Source of the DNA: Alligator mississippiensis
Taxonomy: Eukaryota; Chordata; Crocodylia; Alligatoridae
NCBI RefSeq assembly: GCF_030867095.1
Contig: NC_081835.1
Coordinates: 46,917,892-46,981,891, forward strand
Reading direction: 5' to 3'
DNA: 64,000 bases
A model generated the notes under the pieces. The model was not told where the DNA came from and did not search any database. It saw only the letters and a list, made by a program, of their open reading frames with translations. This document shows, piece by piece, positions 35,766 through 47,774 of the stretch (positions are counted from its first letter, which is position 1; each line of letters starts with the position of its first letter). Made by a program: the position numbers and the translations under genes.

Positions 35766-38225
35766 GGGGCACTGAGTGAAGATTGAGCAAACCACTCCAC
35801 CTGCTGCATGGAGGACTGTTCACGTATCTGTCTTATACCTGGCAAGCAGTGCTGCTGTTGCCGTCACCCTACAGCTGGCTGCTTTTCACTGCTAACTAAA
35901 TGTTCCTTCTTCAGTGAGGTCCAGGGTCAGAGAGCTGTAGAAAGCTATCAGGCCTTGTCTGCACACAGTTCTAGAGAGGAGCTCTCTTCTCTTACAGACC
36001 TAACGGGCACTAGGCCAGGGTGCTACTGGGTATGTGGAAACGCTGCTCACCCGGACCGCAAATGAAGTGGCTGGGGTCCCATTGCACCTCGGGTTCCATG
36101 GCAGGGCAGAGCAGATGCCCTTGGCATCACTGGAGAGGGGCAGTGGCTGCAACCACTCAAAGGGGGCAGGTGCTATCCCTACTGGGCTGGCTCCAATCCA
36201 ACACACAACCTGGGGAGGGCAAGGCTGGGACCTCAAGCCTTCCTGCAGCCCCAGGCCACCCTGGAAGCTCAACAGTAGAGCCAATTGGTGATCACACTGC
36301 TATGCGATGGCAATGCATTTGGGTTACATGGATTCCTGCTCTGTGTTGGGACTGGCTGAGGACAGTGACCACAGGAGCTGAGGGAGCACAGACTTGCCCG
36401 CATCCTGGGAACTCATGTTAGCCACTGATTTCTTACGCTGAAGAGGGGCTGTTTGTTTTCTTATGCAGCTGCACTCAGGGTCACTTCCCACGCAGATGGG
36501 TTTGTTTTTGTGATGCAGGGTGAGGGGATAGCCACGCAGGGTCAGTAATTCGGTGGCTTGGGGAGCGGCACAGAAAGCTCTTGGCAGGCTGTGGGTTACG
36601 GATTGCGTGCAATGGATGATCTGTCTGGGCAGCTTTCGGATCATGTGGTTCTTAGTGATGAGCAAACTTCCGGGGCTCCCATGGTCAGTTTGGATGCTTG
36701 GCTGGCCCTCCAGAGGCTGTGAACTATGTCTCTTAGTCAGGCTGGAGCCAGGGGCCAAGTCTGATCGCTGTACTTACATCTGTGTAACCATGCTGCTTTC
36801 AAATGGCTTACTTCAAATTGGAACCGACATCAGAATATGGCCCCAGAAGCCTGCTCATGGCCTTGGTGTATGGGGCCATGATGGTGAGAAATAGAGGGAA
36901 AGATTCCTCCAGCTCACTCCAACTGCCCTGGAAACTCTGAGTGCAGGTGCCTGGCAGGGGGTGGGGGAAGCTTGGTCCAGTTCTGATTTCTTCTTCCACC
37001 CAGCCCACCCTAGCATCATAGTCTCTATTCTCCTCCTTCCCATCCTCACTTGCTCGAATATTAGCCACCCTTTGCTCCTCCCGCAGACCAGACATCCCGC
37101 TGCCGCAGGGAGAGAATCAGGATGGGAAATCTTTGTCCTTGGCAGCTAGGACAGGGTAGGAAGGGGCTGCTGTTCTTGGAATTGCACAGAGCCACAGTGT
37201 GTAAGAGGAAGCGCAGCCCTTGGACCCTGAGGCTAACAGAGGCTGTCCTTACATGCAGGCATCCATGTGTGCTGCATGCGGACTGTGCTGTTGTGTGGAC
37301 AGCTGGGGACATGGAGAGGGGAGTGTGGAGTATTCAAACTGCACGGTCATCAGTTCCAGTTGGGAAATGCTCCTTGAAGGCTGGAAAGAATAAAATTAGG
37401 TTCCTGGGGTTTACTCTATATAGGTAATAATAAGGATTATAAAAACCCCTTGTGTCATCTCCTGCTCTAATAACTCCAGTCCCTGGAGATGCAGCCCAGC
37501 CAGAGGGGCAGGCTCCCAGGCAGACTCCTGGGGTCCTTCCAAGCCAGCATCAATGGAGTAGCCCCAGGACTTGATTAAAAATTACCCTCTGTATTCCGTC
37601 TCTGAGCTGGGAGTTGGCTGTCACTGCGGGTGAAATACAGCCTCCCGCGCTTGACGGAAGGGCTCATGTACCAGGCAGACCATCCCCCTCGGGGGCCTGG
37701 GAGATGTCTGTTCCAGGCTCATATTTTACTATTGCTGTGCAGCGGAACTAATGCTTTACAGGGCTGACATGAACCACCTGACCTGTCTGGGGCTTGCTGC
37801 TCACAGGAGACCCTGTGTGGCCATGTTTCTCTCCTGTTGGCTTCTTTCCACTTGGGCTGAGTCTACACAAGACTTTTCTATCCAGGCAGGGTGGGAGCAG
37901 CAGTAGGAGCCCTAGCGTAGACAGACTGCTGGCATGTACTGTAGACATTCGGACTTACCTAGCCCTCCTTAGAATAGGCCTGGTTGCCACGTTGGGTAGA
38001 ATCCCAGCAACTGACTGCACCCTACCCAAACTACCGTGCCAACCAATGCTATCCCTACAGAAAGAGAGGTTTGCCCTCTGGCACTGGCACAGCCAGAACA
38101 GGGTCAAAGGAGAATTGCTTCTACCTCCTCCACCCAGCAGGAACATGTTGGATGCAGGGAAGGAGATGCCAAGGTGCTTGGCTTTCCTGGGAGAGGAGAG
38201 TGGGAGCAGGGAGATATGCAAGTGA

Positions 38226-38422
38226 ATCCATAAGGGTATCTGGAATCTGGAACACTCCTAGCAGAGGTGGTGCAATCCCCATCCCTGCAGGTGGTCAAGA
38301 GGAGGCTGAACAAGCACCTTGTTGAGCTCGTTTGAGCCCTCCTGCCCTCTGGCCGGGGACCTGACTTGATAATCTTACAGGTCCTTTCTGGTCCTACTAC
38401 TCTAGGATTCTGTGATTCTATG
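38226..38422 (+). mobile_element. CR1 LINE 3' fragment
   Basis: 'ggtatctggaatctggaaca', 'gtcaagaggaggctgaacaa', 'ctgacttgataatcttacag' and the tail 'gattctgtgattctatgatc' mark a sense CR1 end. The tail unit differs from the 8570 copy (gattctatga rather than gaatctatga), so it is a different subfamily. Confidence 0.8.
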
Positions 38423-41399
38423 ATCTGTGTTCTCAGATCCCAGGACAATGCCCTGAAGTGCTAGGAAGGCCAAAGGAAAAATGGTCAGCTTTGAGCTATC
38501 CTAACTCAGTTGCATCCTTATCTCAATATGACATTTCCACACCCACATACTTACCTGTGTGGGTTTCATCTTCTCTTATCCATCCTCATGGGAAGCCAAA
38601 ATACAGATCCACATGCTGTCAGCTTTTAGCTCTGGCCCAGAGAGGTACCTGCTTCTCTGTGCATAGTGTTACGGGGATGGAGCACACAAGGAAGAGGCTG
38701 GGTCAGCTGGCTGCCAGCCCTGGTGCTTGTGGAATGCTTCAGATGATGGCTGAGAATGACCAGGCTTGTTGTAGTGAGGATAATGATCTCAGGCCCTGCA
38801 TACTAACAGATTAACATATTGATCCACATCCATCTTCAGAAGCACCCCCCCACCCACTCATGCTCCATAGACAAAGGAGCGATTCAGCCTCCCTTTGACA
38901 TCTGAGTTGGTGGGTGGATTAACGAGTTGGACATGGATTTGGCAGAGCCTTGATTTCACAGCCTGTCAGAGGCAAACCCTTCTCTGCTCCCCTTCCCTTA
39001 TCCAGAAGGATTTCCAGCAGCTGAGCACCCTGAGAGGGAAGGGGTATCAGTTACACAGGCAGAGGATAATGGGCTTAGCATTCCCTCTGTACAGAACAAT
39101 TACTGAGGTGGGATCCCCTTGAAGGAGCTGGGATGCACTGGAAAGCACTGCAGTCTTCCTTTGCAGTGGGAAAGCCGATGTTTTCTATGTGGTTCTCTTT
39201 ATTTAAAAAAATAAGTCCCAGAGACAAAATCTTGGTCGAGTTAACCTGTTCCTTCTGCCTATTCCTCGAGCATATGTCATTGTTATGGCACAGCTGATTG
39301 CTGTGGAGACATCAGAGCTGACCACTGAGTAACGGGACCCATAAAGGTCTCAGGAGTGAGTAGTACATGCGGTAGAGATGAAGATCTCTCTCCCTGCAAG
39401 GGAAGTAGCTGGGAGATGATGTTCTTGTATCAGTTATTCAACTGCTATGCACTGCATTTGGTCTCACAAACACACTAGTGGGTGCAGAGCAGGGAGCTGC
39501 CTGGGATGGCCTGCAGGAGGCTGGCAAGGAGCTCTCTCGGGTTACCTCCATCTCTGCCTTCTGGGGGTCTCTGCAGCTGTCATAGAAATGCAGACCTAAT
39601 ATCCAGCTCCAGAGGCCAAGTCTGAACCTGGTCTCAAAACTTGGAAAGCCCCAGACTGTTGCAGTTTTTGGAGCTGGGTGCAGGTCTGAGCTGCATGGCT
39701 GAGGCTACTGCAGACAAAAAAGTGCAGAACGACAGATGCCGCATCCCTTCATGCAATACTGCCTGTAGTGTTGTGCTCTGCTTTTCAAAGGGATGCTTGC
39801 ACTCCAGTTGCTCCTTTAGAGAGGAACTCCCCTTTCCCATGAGGTCTCCGTGCTGGAGCCTGGTCTGTTGTGTCCCTGGTCAGAAGAGAGGTACCTAACC
39901 CAGCTCATTTGGTGGGACTAGGCAGGCCTTGGGGCATGATTGCTGGGATTATTCATTTCATACCATTCAGTGTGAGTGCATTTGTTCCTTTTGCCTCTGT
40001 TAAGCCCCTCGCTTGGGGTGGAAGAGGAACACTCCCTGAAATAGAGACCCAGTTCAAGAGAAATATCAATAAATAAACTGTTGTGTCCTTTGTGTTTGGC
40101 TTCCCTGTGGCTGCAGGCCAGGAGCCTGGCTGTCTCGGGGGAGATGGCTGTATTGTTCCCTCAGCTGGCACCTGGGTGGCCTGCCCAAAGATGGAAGGGC
40201 TGAGGCCATCTCCCCAGCCAGGCCGCACCCCAGGGCAGGCTGTTGCTGGGCCCTCAAAAAAGGTCCTCTTTTAATTGCATTACTTGTTCCAATTAATTTC
40301 CCCTCCCTGCCAGCATCCTCAGCGAGCTGCATCCCTTCCAACTCTGCTTAGTCAGCTCCCTTGGGGCATGTTATTAACATGCTTCGTTTTGGCAGCCAGG
40401 GCTCCGGCAACTCTGCAGCTTGCTTTCTCTCAGTGGTGAAGGGGTGTCCAGCTTGGTAGTGCCAGCCCACTGTGCCCTACCAATGGCCCACGATGCTGGC
40501 TGGCCACCTGCCTGCCATACACACATGAATACTGACCTACCACACCCCTCGCTCGCCATTCCTTGGAGCCCCTGGAGCTGTGCTCGTGCACCCCGACTTC
40601 TGCTAAAGGCACACGAGGGGTGTGGAACGGGGAGGTCAAGTGGGGCTGAACACCTGGGAGCTCCATTAATGCCCCCCGTTGCACAGGGAAAGGCTGGGGC
40701 AAGCCAAGGGGAAAAGGTAAAACAGTGAGTAACCGGGCCAGGAAAGAAGAGCAGCAAGCTCTGGGTCCTCTCCGACCAGGCCAAGGTCAGAAATAAAGGA
40801 GCTGGAAAAGCTGCTGGGCAGGACCAGCTCCTGTGGTGGGCATGGTTTGAAAGCCTTTAAGAGCTTGTACAGTGTAGGCTGAGTTCATGTCAAGAAACAC
40901 ACCCAGGGCAGACAGCCTGAGCACAGCTATATAGGGACCTGCTCAGGGATGCGCTAACCCAGCTGCGCTGCCAGATTTCTAGGCTTTAGTTTAGTATATG
41001 CTGAGTCACGGGTGGGGAAGGAGGTGGAGAACATGCTTCTTAGCAGTTTGCCTGAGCTTAGGGTGGAATGGTGTAGGCATGTCCTAGGGTATCCTTGTCA
41101 GATGACAGGTCCCCCATAAAGCAGCCGGTGCTGTGAGGGCACTCCGGGAGAGTGAAATGGTGTTCCTTGTCCCATGGGAGTCCTCTGGGGTGGATGGGCC
41201 CTGGCATAGCATGAGTCCCTTCCCTCTTTCATAAAGACAGCAGCTGACTGCCTCGACCCTTGGGGCCACTGAGACCTCCTGTTCTTTCATAAGCTCAGCT
41301 CTTCAGAGGATTCAGTCAAGCTTAGATGCTGATGTGATGGGTGCCTTAGAAATGCTGGTGGTCAGTAGGCTGAAAGGGAAGTTATACAGCTACATGTAG

Positions 41400-41482
41400 G
41401 GTCTGCAACTCCACTGATGTGAAGCAAGGCAAATGCACCTCAGTGGAGCTATGTGGATTTATCCCAGCTGTGGCTCTGACCC
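41400..41482. repeat. Palindromic repeat, copy 1
   Basis: 'ctccactgatgtgaagcaag' is followed by 'agtggagctatgtggattta' and 'tcccagctgtggctctgacc'. It shares the 'ggagctatg-gatttat-cagct' half of the family described at 42071 and is the most decayed copy. Confidence 0.4.
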
Positions 41483-42070
41483 AGGAGTGTGCAGTGACCT
41501 CCCTTTCTAAAGTTACCCGTGCATTCCTGTTATAAGGGTTCTCCTGCAGTTGCCTTGCATTTTTGCAAACTCTCTGGGTCTAGTTCTTGCCTGATGTGGG
41601 GAACATTTTTCCTTTATTTATGTTTCTGACCAAAATGCTTTGGTTGTTTTCATGTCAGAGGTGAAAGAAAGAAAAGATTTTGGACTGTTAGCATAGTCCC
41701 CCTTTCTGCTGGGCGCTGTCCAGAGACAAAGGTTGGCCTGAGGAGTTTACAGTCTAAAAGCACAGAGATTTTGACAATGAAATGTGTCTCATACTGTTAC
41801 GTTCTGCCCTGTTCTTGCAGAATGAGAAGGGATTGCATTGTCTTAAGGGGTGTGATGCACCAAGCTGGCTGCTGCTTTAGAGCAACTGTTTTTCTAGTTA
41901 AGTGCACTGTCCATATCCTTGGTGCCCCAGTCACCAAGAACAGCCCGCAGTGTACTTAGTTATTTTTGTGTTGCCTGTACTGCAACCCCAGCTTAACCCT
42001 AGACCCCTGCATCACCCCTCATCTAGGATCCCTATATCTATAGGAGTAGGCTTCACATTACAGTTATTAT

Positions 42071-42160
42071 AGAGCCAGATCTTTAGTTGGTACAAGTTAA
42101 ATTAGGTCTTTTGACTTCATTGGAGTTGCATTGATTTATACCAGCTGAGCATCTAGCCCA
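42071..42160. repeat. Palindromic repeat, copy 2
   Basis: The left arm 'agatctttagttggtacaag' and right arm 'tataccagctgagcatct' are inverse partners around a centre 'cttttgacttcattggag'. Related palindromes occur at 41400, 57061, 61117 and 63872. This looks like an ancient palindromic MITE of amniotes; I cannot give a family name. Confidence 0.6.
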
Positions 42161-44779
42161 TAACATTTTTATCTGAATTGCTGTAGTGCCTCAGTGGGTT
42201 GGGTCAGAAAATTGAAATCTGGAGTAGGTATTTACAGGGGTTATGAAAATTCACTTGCATGTAGTCCAGTGGGACCAACCTTTTTGGAAGTTGTGCCACA
42301 AATTAGCCCCACATCCTCCCTAAGTGCCACTCCAGTTCCTTTCCCTTACCTGATCTGCTGCTCTGCTTTCTGCTCATTGCCCTGTGTTCCTCACCTGATC
42401 TGATGCTCAGCTTCCTGCTCTCTGCCCTATCTGCCTCCTCCCTAATCTGCTACATGCCATACAGAGGCTGCTCATACACTTGCGGCACCTGTTCTGTAGT
42501 CTGGCCACCCCGATATAGTCAAATGAAAGCACAGGCAGTTGGGAGTGAGTGGAGTTTATGCTTGCAAACCCTCTCCTCTCCCTGGATGCAGCACAGCGAT
42601 GCAGGAGCAATCCATGTGGAAGTTCTGAACGGTGCTTGCGGCTCGTCCTCCCTCTCAGAAGTATGAAGGGTGGCTGGAATGAAGTGACTCTAGCCAGGAT
42701 TTTCCAATGAAAAATTGTAGTTTCTGTAAAATAGCAAGTTCCCATGAGAACATTTCAATTTTGCCAAATATTCTGGTTTTCCATTGGGAAACTTCAAGGG
42801 AATGTTTGGGTTTTGGACACTGTGCAGAGAAGGTGACAGGGTCCTCTGGATCTTGACCCAGTTTTTGCACTTGCTAATGCCACAACGTAAATGTGGAGTA
42901 AATATGAAGTTATCTTAACCTGAGCACGGCTTGGCTTTCAGGAGGCAGGCAGGAATGGACATCCTGGAGGAGCTGACAGTTTGTACTGAATAAGCCAGGA
43001 ATACAGCGAACAGAGTGGGTAGAAGGAACTCTGTTCGACAGCGGTCTCATTCACTGCTCAGCCTAGGATATCAGTGAATGGGGCAGGGGCCCTGGGGAAA
43101 AAAAGCATGTGGATATATACTCCAGGGGAACATGTAATTAAAGACTGCGTCATAATGAACAAGCAAGTTAGAGTTAAGGTTCCAGGGATAGCCTTCATTC
43201 TGGCATTTCTTGACATTTTTGCATGCTTTGCAACTTTAGCATTCCTTTAACGCCACTGGGCACACGGAATTTAGATTGGACTGGATGAGGTAGATTTTGG
43301 CAATAAATTTATAGCTAGGGTCAGGTTAGTTTTAAACTTGACCAGAACTAGGGCTGAATGAGTGGGAATGGAGAAACTAGTGGCTTGGATACAGTTAGAT
43401 CTTAAATGTAAATTAGGACCTTTAATACAGTTTTTAAGTCCATTAGTCACAGAGAGGCAATGGGGATTTATTGAATGTGTCCAGGTTGGCTGTAGAATTG
43501 GCTGTTTCCTATGGCTGTGCCTACCTCAGCACTATTCCCTTTGGCTAGCAATAGTCCTCTGTGATGGATCCTCTCTGCTTCCCTTTTTAGTGAGGGTTGA
43601 AAGGCCTGTTTAGTTAGAATAGATAGGACCAAACCATTGTTAGCTTGGTAACAAGAGATGCAGCTGACACCTGAGATTACTAAATTCTGCCTTGGAGATG
43701 GGCAGATAGAGTGGCATTGCTTGAGTCCTTCCCAAGCTTCTGGCTGTGTCCCAAATTGCTGATCCCGTGTCTCCTGAGCTGACCACCAGGAACTACTGGA
43801 AATTGGAGTGTGGTTGGTACTAGTAACTTCCACTCCAGTGCACTGGAGCCTGGCTCCAAGACCAGCTCTCATGGCTTATCTCACTGTAGATATCCACACA
43901 GGGTAGTAGAGACTGAACTCAGATAAGTCCCTGCTCCTGGGGAGTGCCAGCTTGATTCCATGAAGGCCACTTAGAATAACATACTCCCCTTCTTTCATTG
44001 CCATAAACACCCCGTGTGCTGCCATCACACTCGCATCTGTTCTTCATCCGTCACAACCTGTCCTTTCAACTCCCACCTCTCACTGGAGTGTTTAGTGGTG
44101 GAAGAATGACAATAAAACCCCAGGGAACAGGTCACGGTCTCCCTGTGCTGGGACCAGCAGTATCAGCATGGCAGTGTGGGAACGTGAGCTCAGCTCCCCT
44201 TTGATCTGCTACCCCTCACTTCACTCCCTGCCAGGCCTTTCTCAGCCTTCCCCACACCTGACTCTCTTTTTATTTTGTCTTCACTTCCCATTTTTATCCT
44301 TCTTATTGTTTCTTCTGCCCTTCATACCTCAGAGGGCACATGTGCATAGATCATACATGTACTGAGAATCACCCTGGGCACTGTTTTACCTTGTCACTGA
44401 CAATATGCCTTCTTCCTCTGTTTTTAACCTGGAGAAATTAAGAAAGAGCAAGTGACTCGACATTTCCCTCTAGTGCCAGCAATGCCTCTGTCTTGCTGTG
44501 ACATTATTGGGCCAGAGAAGCAGAACAAGAAGGAAGGTACCCATCAAGATTTCACACATGCTGGTTCAATAGGAGAATGGGAATGCATTTGAGGTCAAAA
44601 GGAGGGATTTCAAGGCACCACTTCTGCGAGTCCGCTGGGCCTCCTGAGATTCTCGTGAACAGCTGGGGTTGCACTATAGCAACATGTGCACATAATGTTC
44701 TGAGTCATGTCTCATGGCGGTTCTAACTGTGGTACAGTTCTAACAGGGATACTAACTGGTACCCCTGCCTCCCAGCACC

Positions 44780-44953
44780 CAGCTGCTTTGATATTCGAAA
44801 TGTTTTGAAACTTTCGAAATGTTTCGACTGCCCTCGTTTCGTTTCAAAGCTGTTTTGAAGCCCTTCATTTAGTTTCAATTTCACTGTTCCGAGCTCAAAA
44901 TGAGTCGAAACAGAGTCAAAACGAAACAGCCAGCAAAGCTTCGCACAGCCCTG
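44780..44953. mobile_element. TTCGAAA-rich MITE fragment
   Basis: The sequence repeats 'ttcgaaat', 'gttttgaa', 'cgtttcgttt' and 'gagtcgaaac', and ends in 'gcttcgcacagccctg', which resembles a transposon terminus. No matching left end ('cagggctgtgcgaag') is seen, so the copy is probably 5' damaged. CpG content is higher than the surroundings. Confidence 0.45.
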
Positions 44954-45257
44954 CTGGCAAGGTCCTCAGCAGGAGATCAGGTATATCTTGTGTGAAGACG
45001 GGATCATTTGTGGCAAACCACAAGTCCCCTGCTTTTCCTTGTAAAGAATAAATTCCGGTGTTGTTACACTACACTAGAGGCTTTGTGTTTCTGATCTCCA
45101 CAAGACTCATTTCTTCTCCAAGTATGCAAAATGATTGCATTATGTTCCTAGAGAGCCCACACCAGGCAGTGACAGAACATATCAGGGCCGCCTGTTTCAC
45201 TTCATCTCATAGCTACAGCAGCACAAGAACAAGGAGGTCCCATCCTGACTGCAATAA

Positions 45258-45392
45258 ATGCACTGCCGGGGAAGTTGTAGAATCCCCTATGTCTAAGGTT
45301 TTTAAGAGGAGGCTGGATAAGCATTTGATAGGAGTAGTGTAGGAATAACTTTTCTGCATGTATTCAGGGGGGTGGACCAGATGACCCTTGAG
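45258..45392 (+). mobile_element. CR1 fragment A, 5' portion (interrupted)
   Basis: A sense CR1 end ('aggtttttaagaggaggctg', 'ggtggaccagatgacccttg') breaks off at 45392. Its missing last part ('gaggtccttcccaaccctat', 'gatctatgaa') resumes at 45788, after CR1 copy B. Confidence 0.75.
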
Positions 45393-45787
45393 AGGGCTAC
45401 GGGACCTTAACCTGTTCAGCCTCTGCAAGAGAAGGCTGAGGGGGGACCTGGTGGCCATCTATAAACTCACTAGGGGGGACCAGCAGGGTTTGGGAGACCC
45501 TGTTCCCCCTAGTGCCCCCCGGGGTAACAAGGAATAACAGCCACAAATTTTTAGAGAGTAGGTTCAGACTAGACATTAGAAGGCACTACTTCATAGTCAG
45601 GGCAGCTAGGATCTGGAACCAACTTCCAAGGGAAGTGGTGATGGCTCCTACCCTGGGGGTCTTTAAGAGGAGGCTTGACGTCTACATGGCTGGAGTCATT
45701 TGAGCCCGGTTTTCTCGCCTGCCCAGGGCAGGGAGTTAGACTTGGTGTTCTACAAGGTCCCTTCCAACCCTACTTCTATGAATCTAT
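45393..45787 (+). mobile_element. CR1 LINE copy B nested in copy A
   Basis: It runs from 'gggctacgggaccttaacct' and 'gttcagcctctgcaagagaa' through 'atctggaaccaacttccaag' to 'caaggtcccttccaacccta' and the tail 'cttctatgaatctat'. It sits inside copy A: removing it rejoins the flanks as 'gacccttgaggtccttccc', a normal CR1 sequence. The shared 'gag' at the joint leaves one or two bases of uncertainty in both borders. Confidence 0.8.
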
Positions 45788-45817
45788 GAGGTCCTTCCCA
45801 ACCCTATGATCTATGAA
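45788..45817 (+). mobile_element. CR1 fragment A, 3' terminus
   Basis: The last 30 bases of CR1 copy A ('gaggtccttcccaaccctat' plus tail 'gatctatgaa') are separated from the rest by copy B. Confidence 0.75.
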
Positions 45818-45910
45818 TTAGAGTGCAGGGCAGGGTCATTTTCTTTATTATGAGTTGTGCATGAACCCTGAGAGTATAAGTGAGAAGGCATGTTCAGTGT
45901 GGTCCTCTTT

Positions 45911-45978
45911 CATAGAATCATAGAAAGGAGGACCGGAAGGGACCTGTAAGATCATCAAGATCATTCCCATGCCCTGGT
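45911..45978 (-). mobile_element. CR1 LINE 3' end, antisense
   Basis: 'catagaatcatagaaaggag', 'gaccggaagggacctgtaag' and 'atcatcaagatcattcccat' are the reverse complement of a CR1 terminus. It lies 90 bases from the nested pair, in the opposite orientation. Confidence 0.8.
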
Positions 45979-47555
45979 CTATCTTTGTGCCTAGAGGAGT
46001 CTATCTGTCCAGACCTGAGATCTCAGTGAACAGCAGTCTCATTCACACTCCATCTTGAACATCAGTGACTTTCCTTGATCAGTTCACACCCAATCATTAC
46101 TAGGCAGTAGATGCCCTGTGTGTGTCTAAGGGAGTAGAGGACTGTAGTAGAGGACTCTTCAAGGTGCTGAAGAGTAAAGACATTCTTTTTGCCCTGCCAT
46201 ACAGACAGCTTCTCTTGAATTCATCCCTTGATTTGTTTTTGGAACCACTATGCTGTGGATTGGCCACTGTGTTGATGGTATCAGTCGTACTACAGCACTT
46301 AAGTGGGACAGCCACATGAAGATGGGTATCTGCCACCTCTTCAAGGCAGATCTTTTCCTGGCAAGGGAGAGCAAAGTATGCCAGTGCTCTGGTTCTTCTA
46401 AGAGGGCTGCAAAAGTTAAGATCAGTAGCATCCTTCCTATGTAAGAGTGACTAGGATGGGTGTCCTGTGTGTGCATGAAGATGAATACGTGTTCATGGGC
46501 TTCCTGTCTATTTGTACATCTAGGATTGTGCTGTGTGCAGAATGCATTCTTTCACTGGGTACATGGGATCAGTGTAGGACTGACAGCAGTGGCTGTCTGG
46601 TAACTCCTCTCTCCATTTTCCTGGCTTCCCAAGGGCCCTCCACAGCTCATTACCCCCTTGCTGCACCTTGGGGTAACCCCCCTCGCTCCTAGCTCTCGGA
46701 GAGAGTCCACTTCCCAGCAGCCCCTGGGATATTCCCATGCCCTGCTCTGTCTGCCGAGGACAGTGCTGTCCCTGACATGCTGACAGACTCATTATAAGAC
46801 TTATCTTCAAGACTTTATCAGCAGTAAATTCCCATCCTGTCCTCAACTCCCGGGTGTCGACAGCTCCTTCCAGTCCTTAGTGATCCGCCCCTCTCTCTGC
46901 ACTCTCTACTGGACATTAAACTGACAATTGGTGAACCACAGACAAAGTGGGCTCAGTTGTAATAAACACCCGCTTACCGGTGTTTTTCTGGGCTCCAAAT
47001 TGGGGCTGGCTATGCTGGAGATTGGCTATGTTCATGGTATACAGATGCTTCCAGGCCTGGCCAGAGCTGGACCCAGTCTTGTGTCTCAAATTTAATTGGA
47101 GCTCTGGACTGAAGTTCAGATCACTTCTTACCTTATCCAGTTCCCCTGCTGTAAAAGAATCCAAGGAATTGGAGTCTTCAGCTGCAGTGCAGCAATGGCC
47201 AACAACAACAACAATGGCAGCATACAGGAGCCCTAGCATAGGTAGAAGCAGCCCCTGGCACAGATCCCCAGTGTTGGGGGCCTTTGTGGCTTGTGAAGAG
47301 CTGGGGCTAGCACTCTACTCTGGTCCCTTTACCAGTCCCAAGCATAGGAGGAAAACTGAAGTGCATTACAGTCTGGCTAATCTCCATCCTTTGCAGTCCT
47401 ATGGGAAGTGGAGTGAAGGTCAGAGCAACCCTGAAGCTGTTTCACTTGTTGATAATGGCACTTCCCATGAGCAAGGTGGCATAGGGCTGATGTTGCAGAC
47501 AGGTTGGAGGGGGATTTGCACCCAGTTTCACCATGTGTTGGAGCTTTGCTAATAG

Positions 47556-47774
<219 letters not shown>

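Noticed and set aside
46916..47239. Minus-strand frame starting with a signal-peptide-like MLGLLYAAIVVVVGHCC
   Set aside because: The hydrophobic start comes from a (CAA)n-type run ('acaacaacaacaatgg') read antisense. It lies just upstream of SEMA3G exon 2 and has no further domain.
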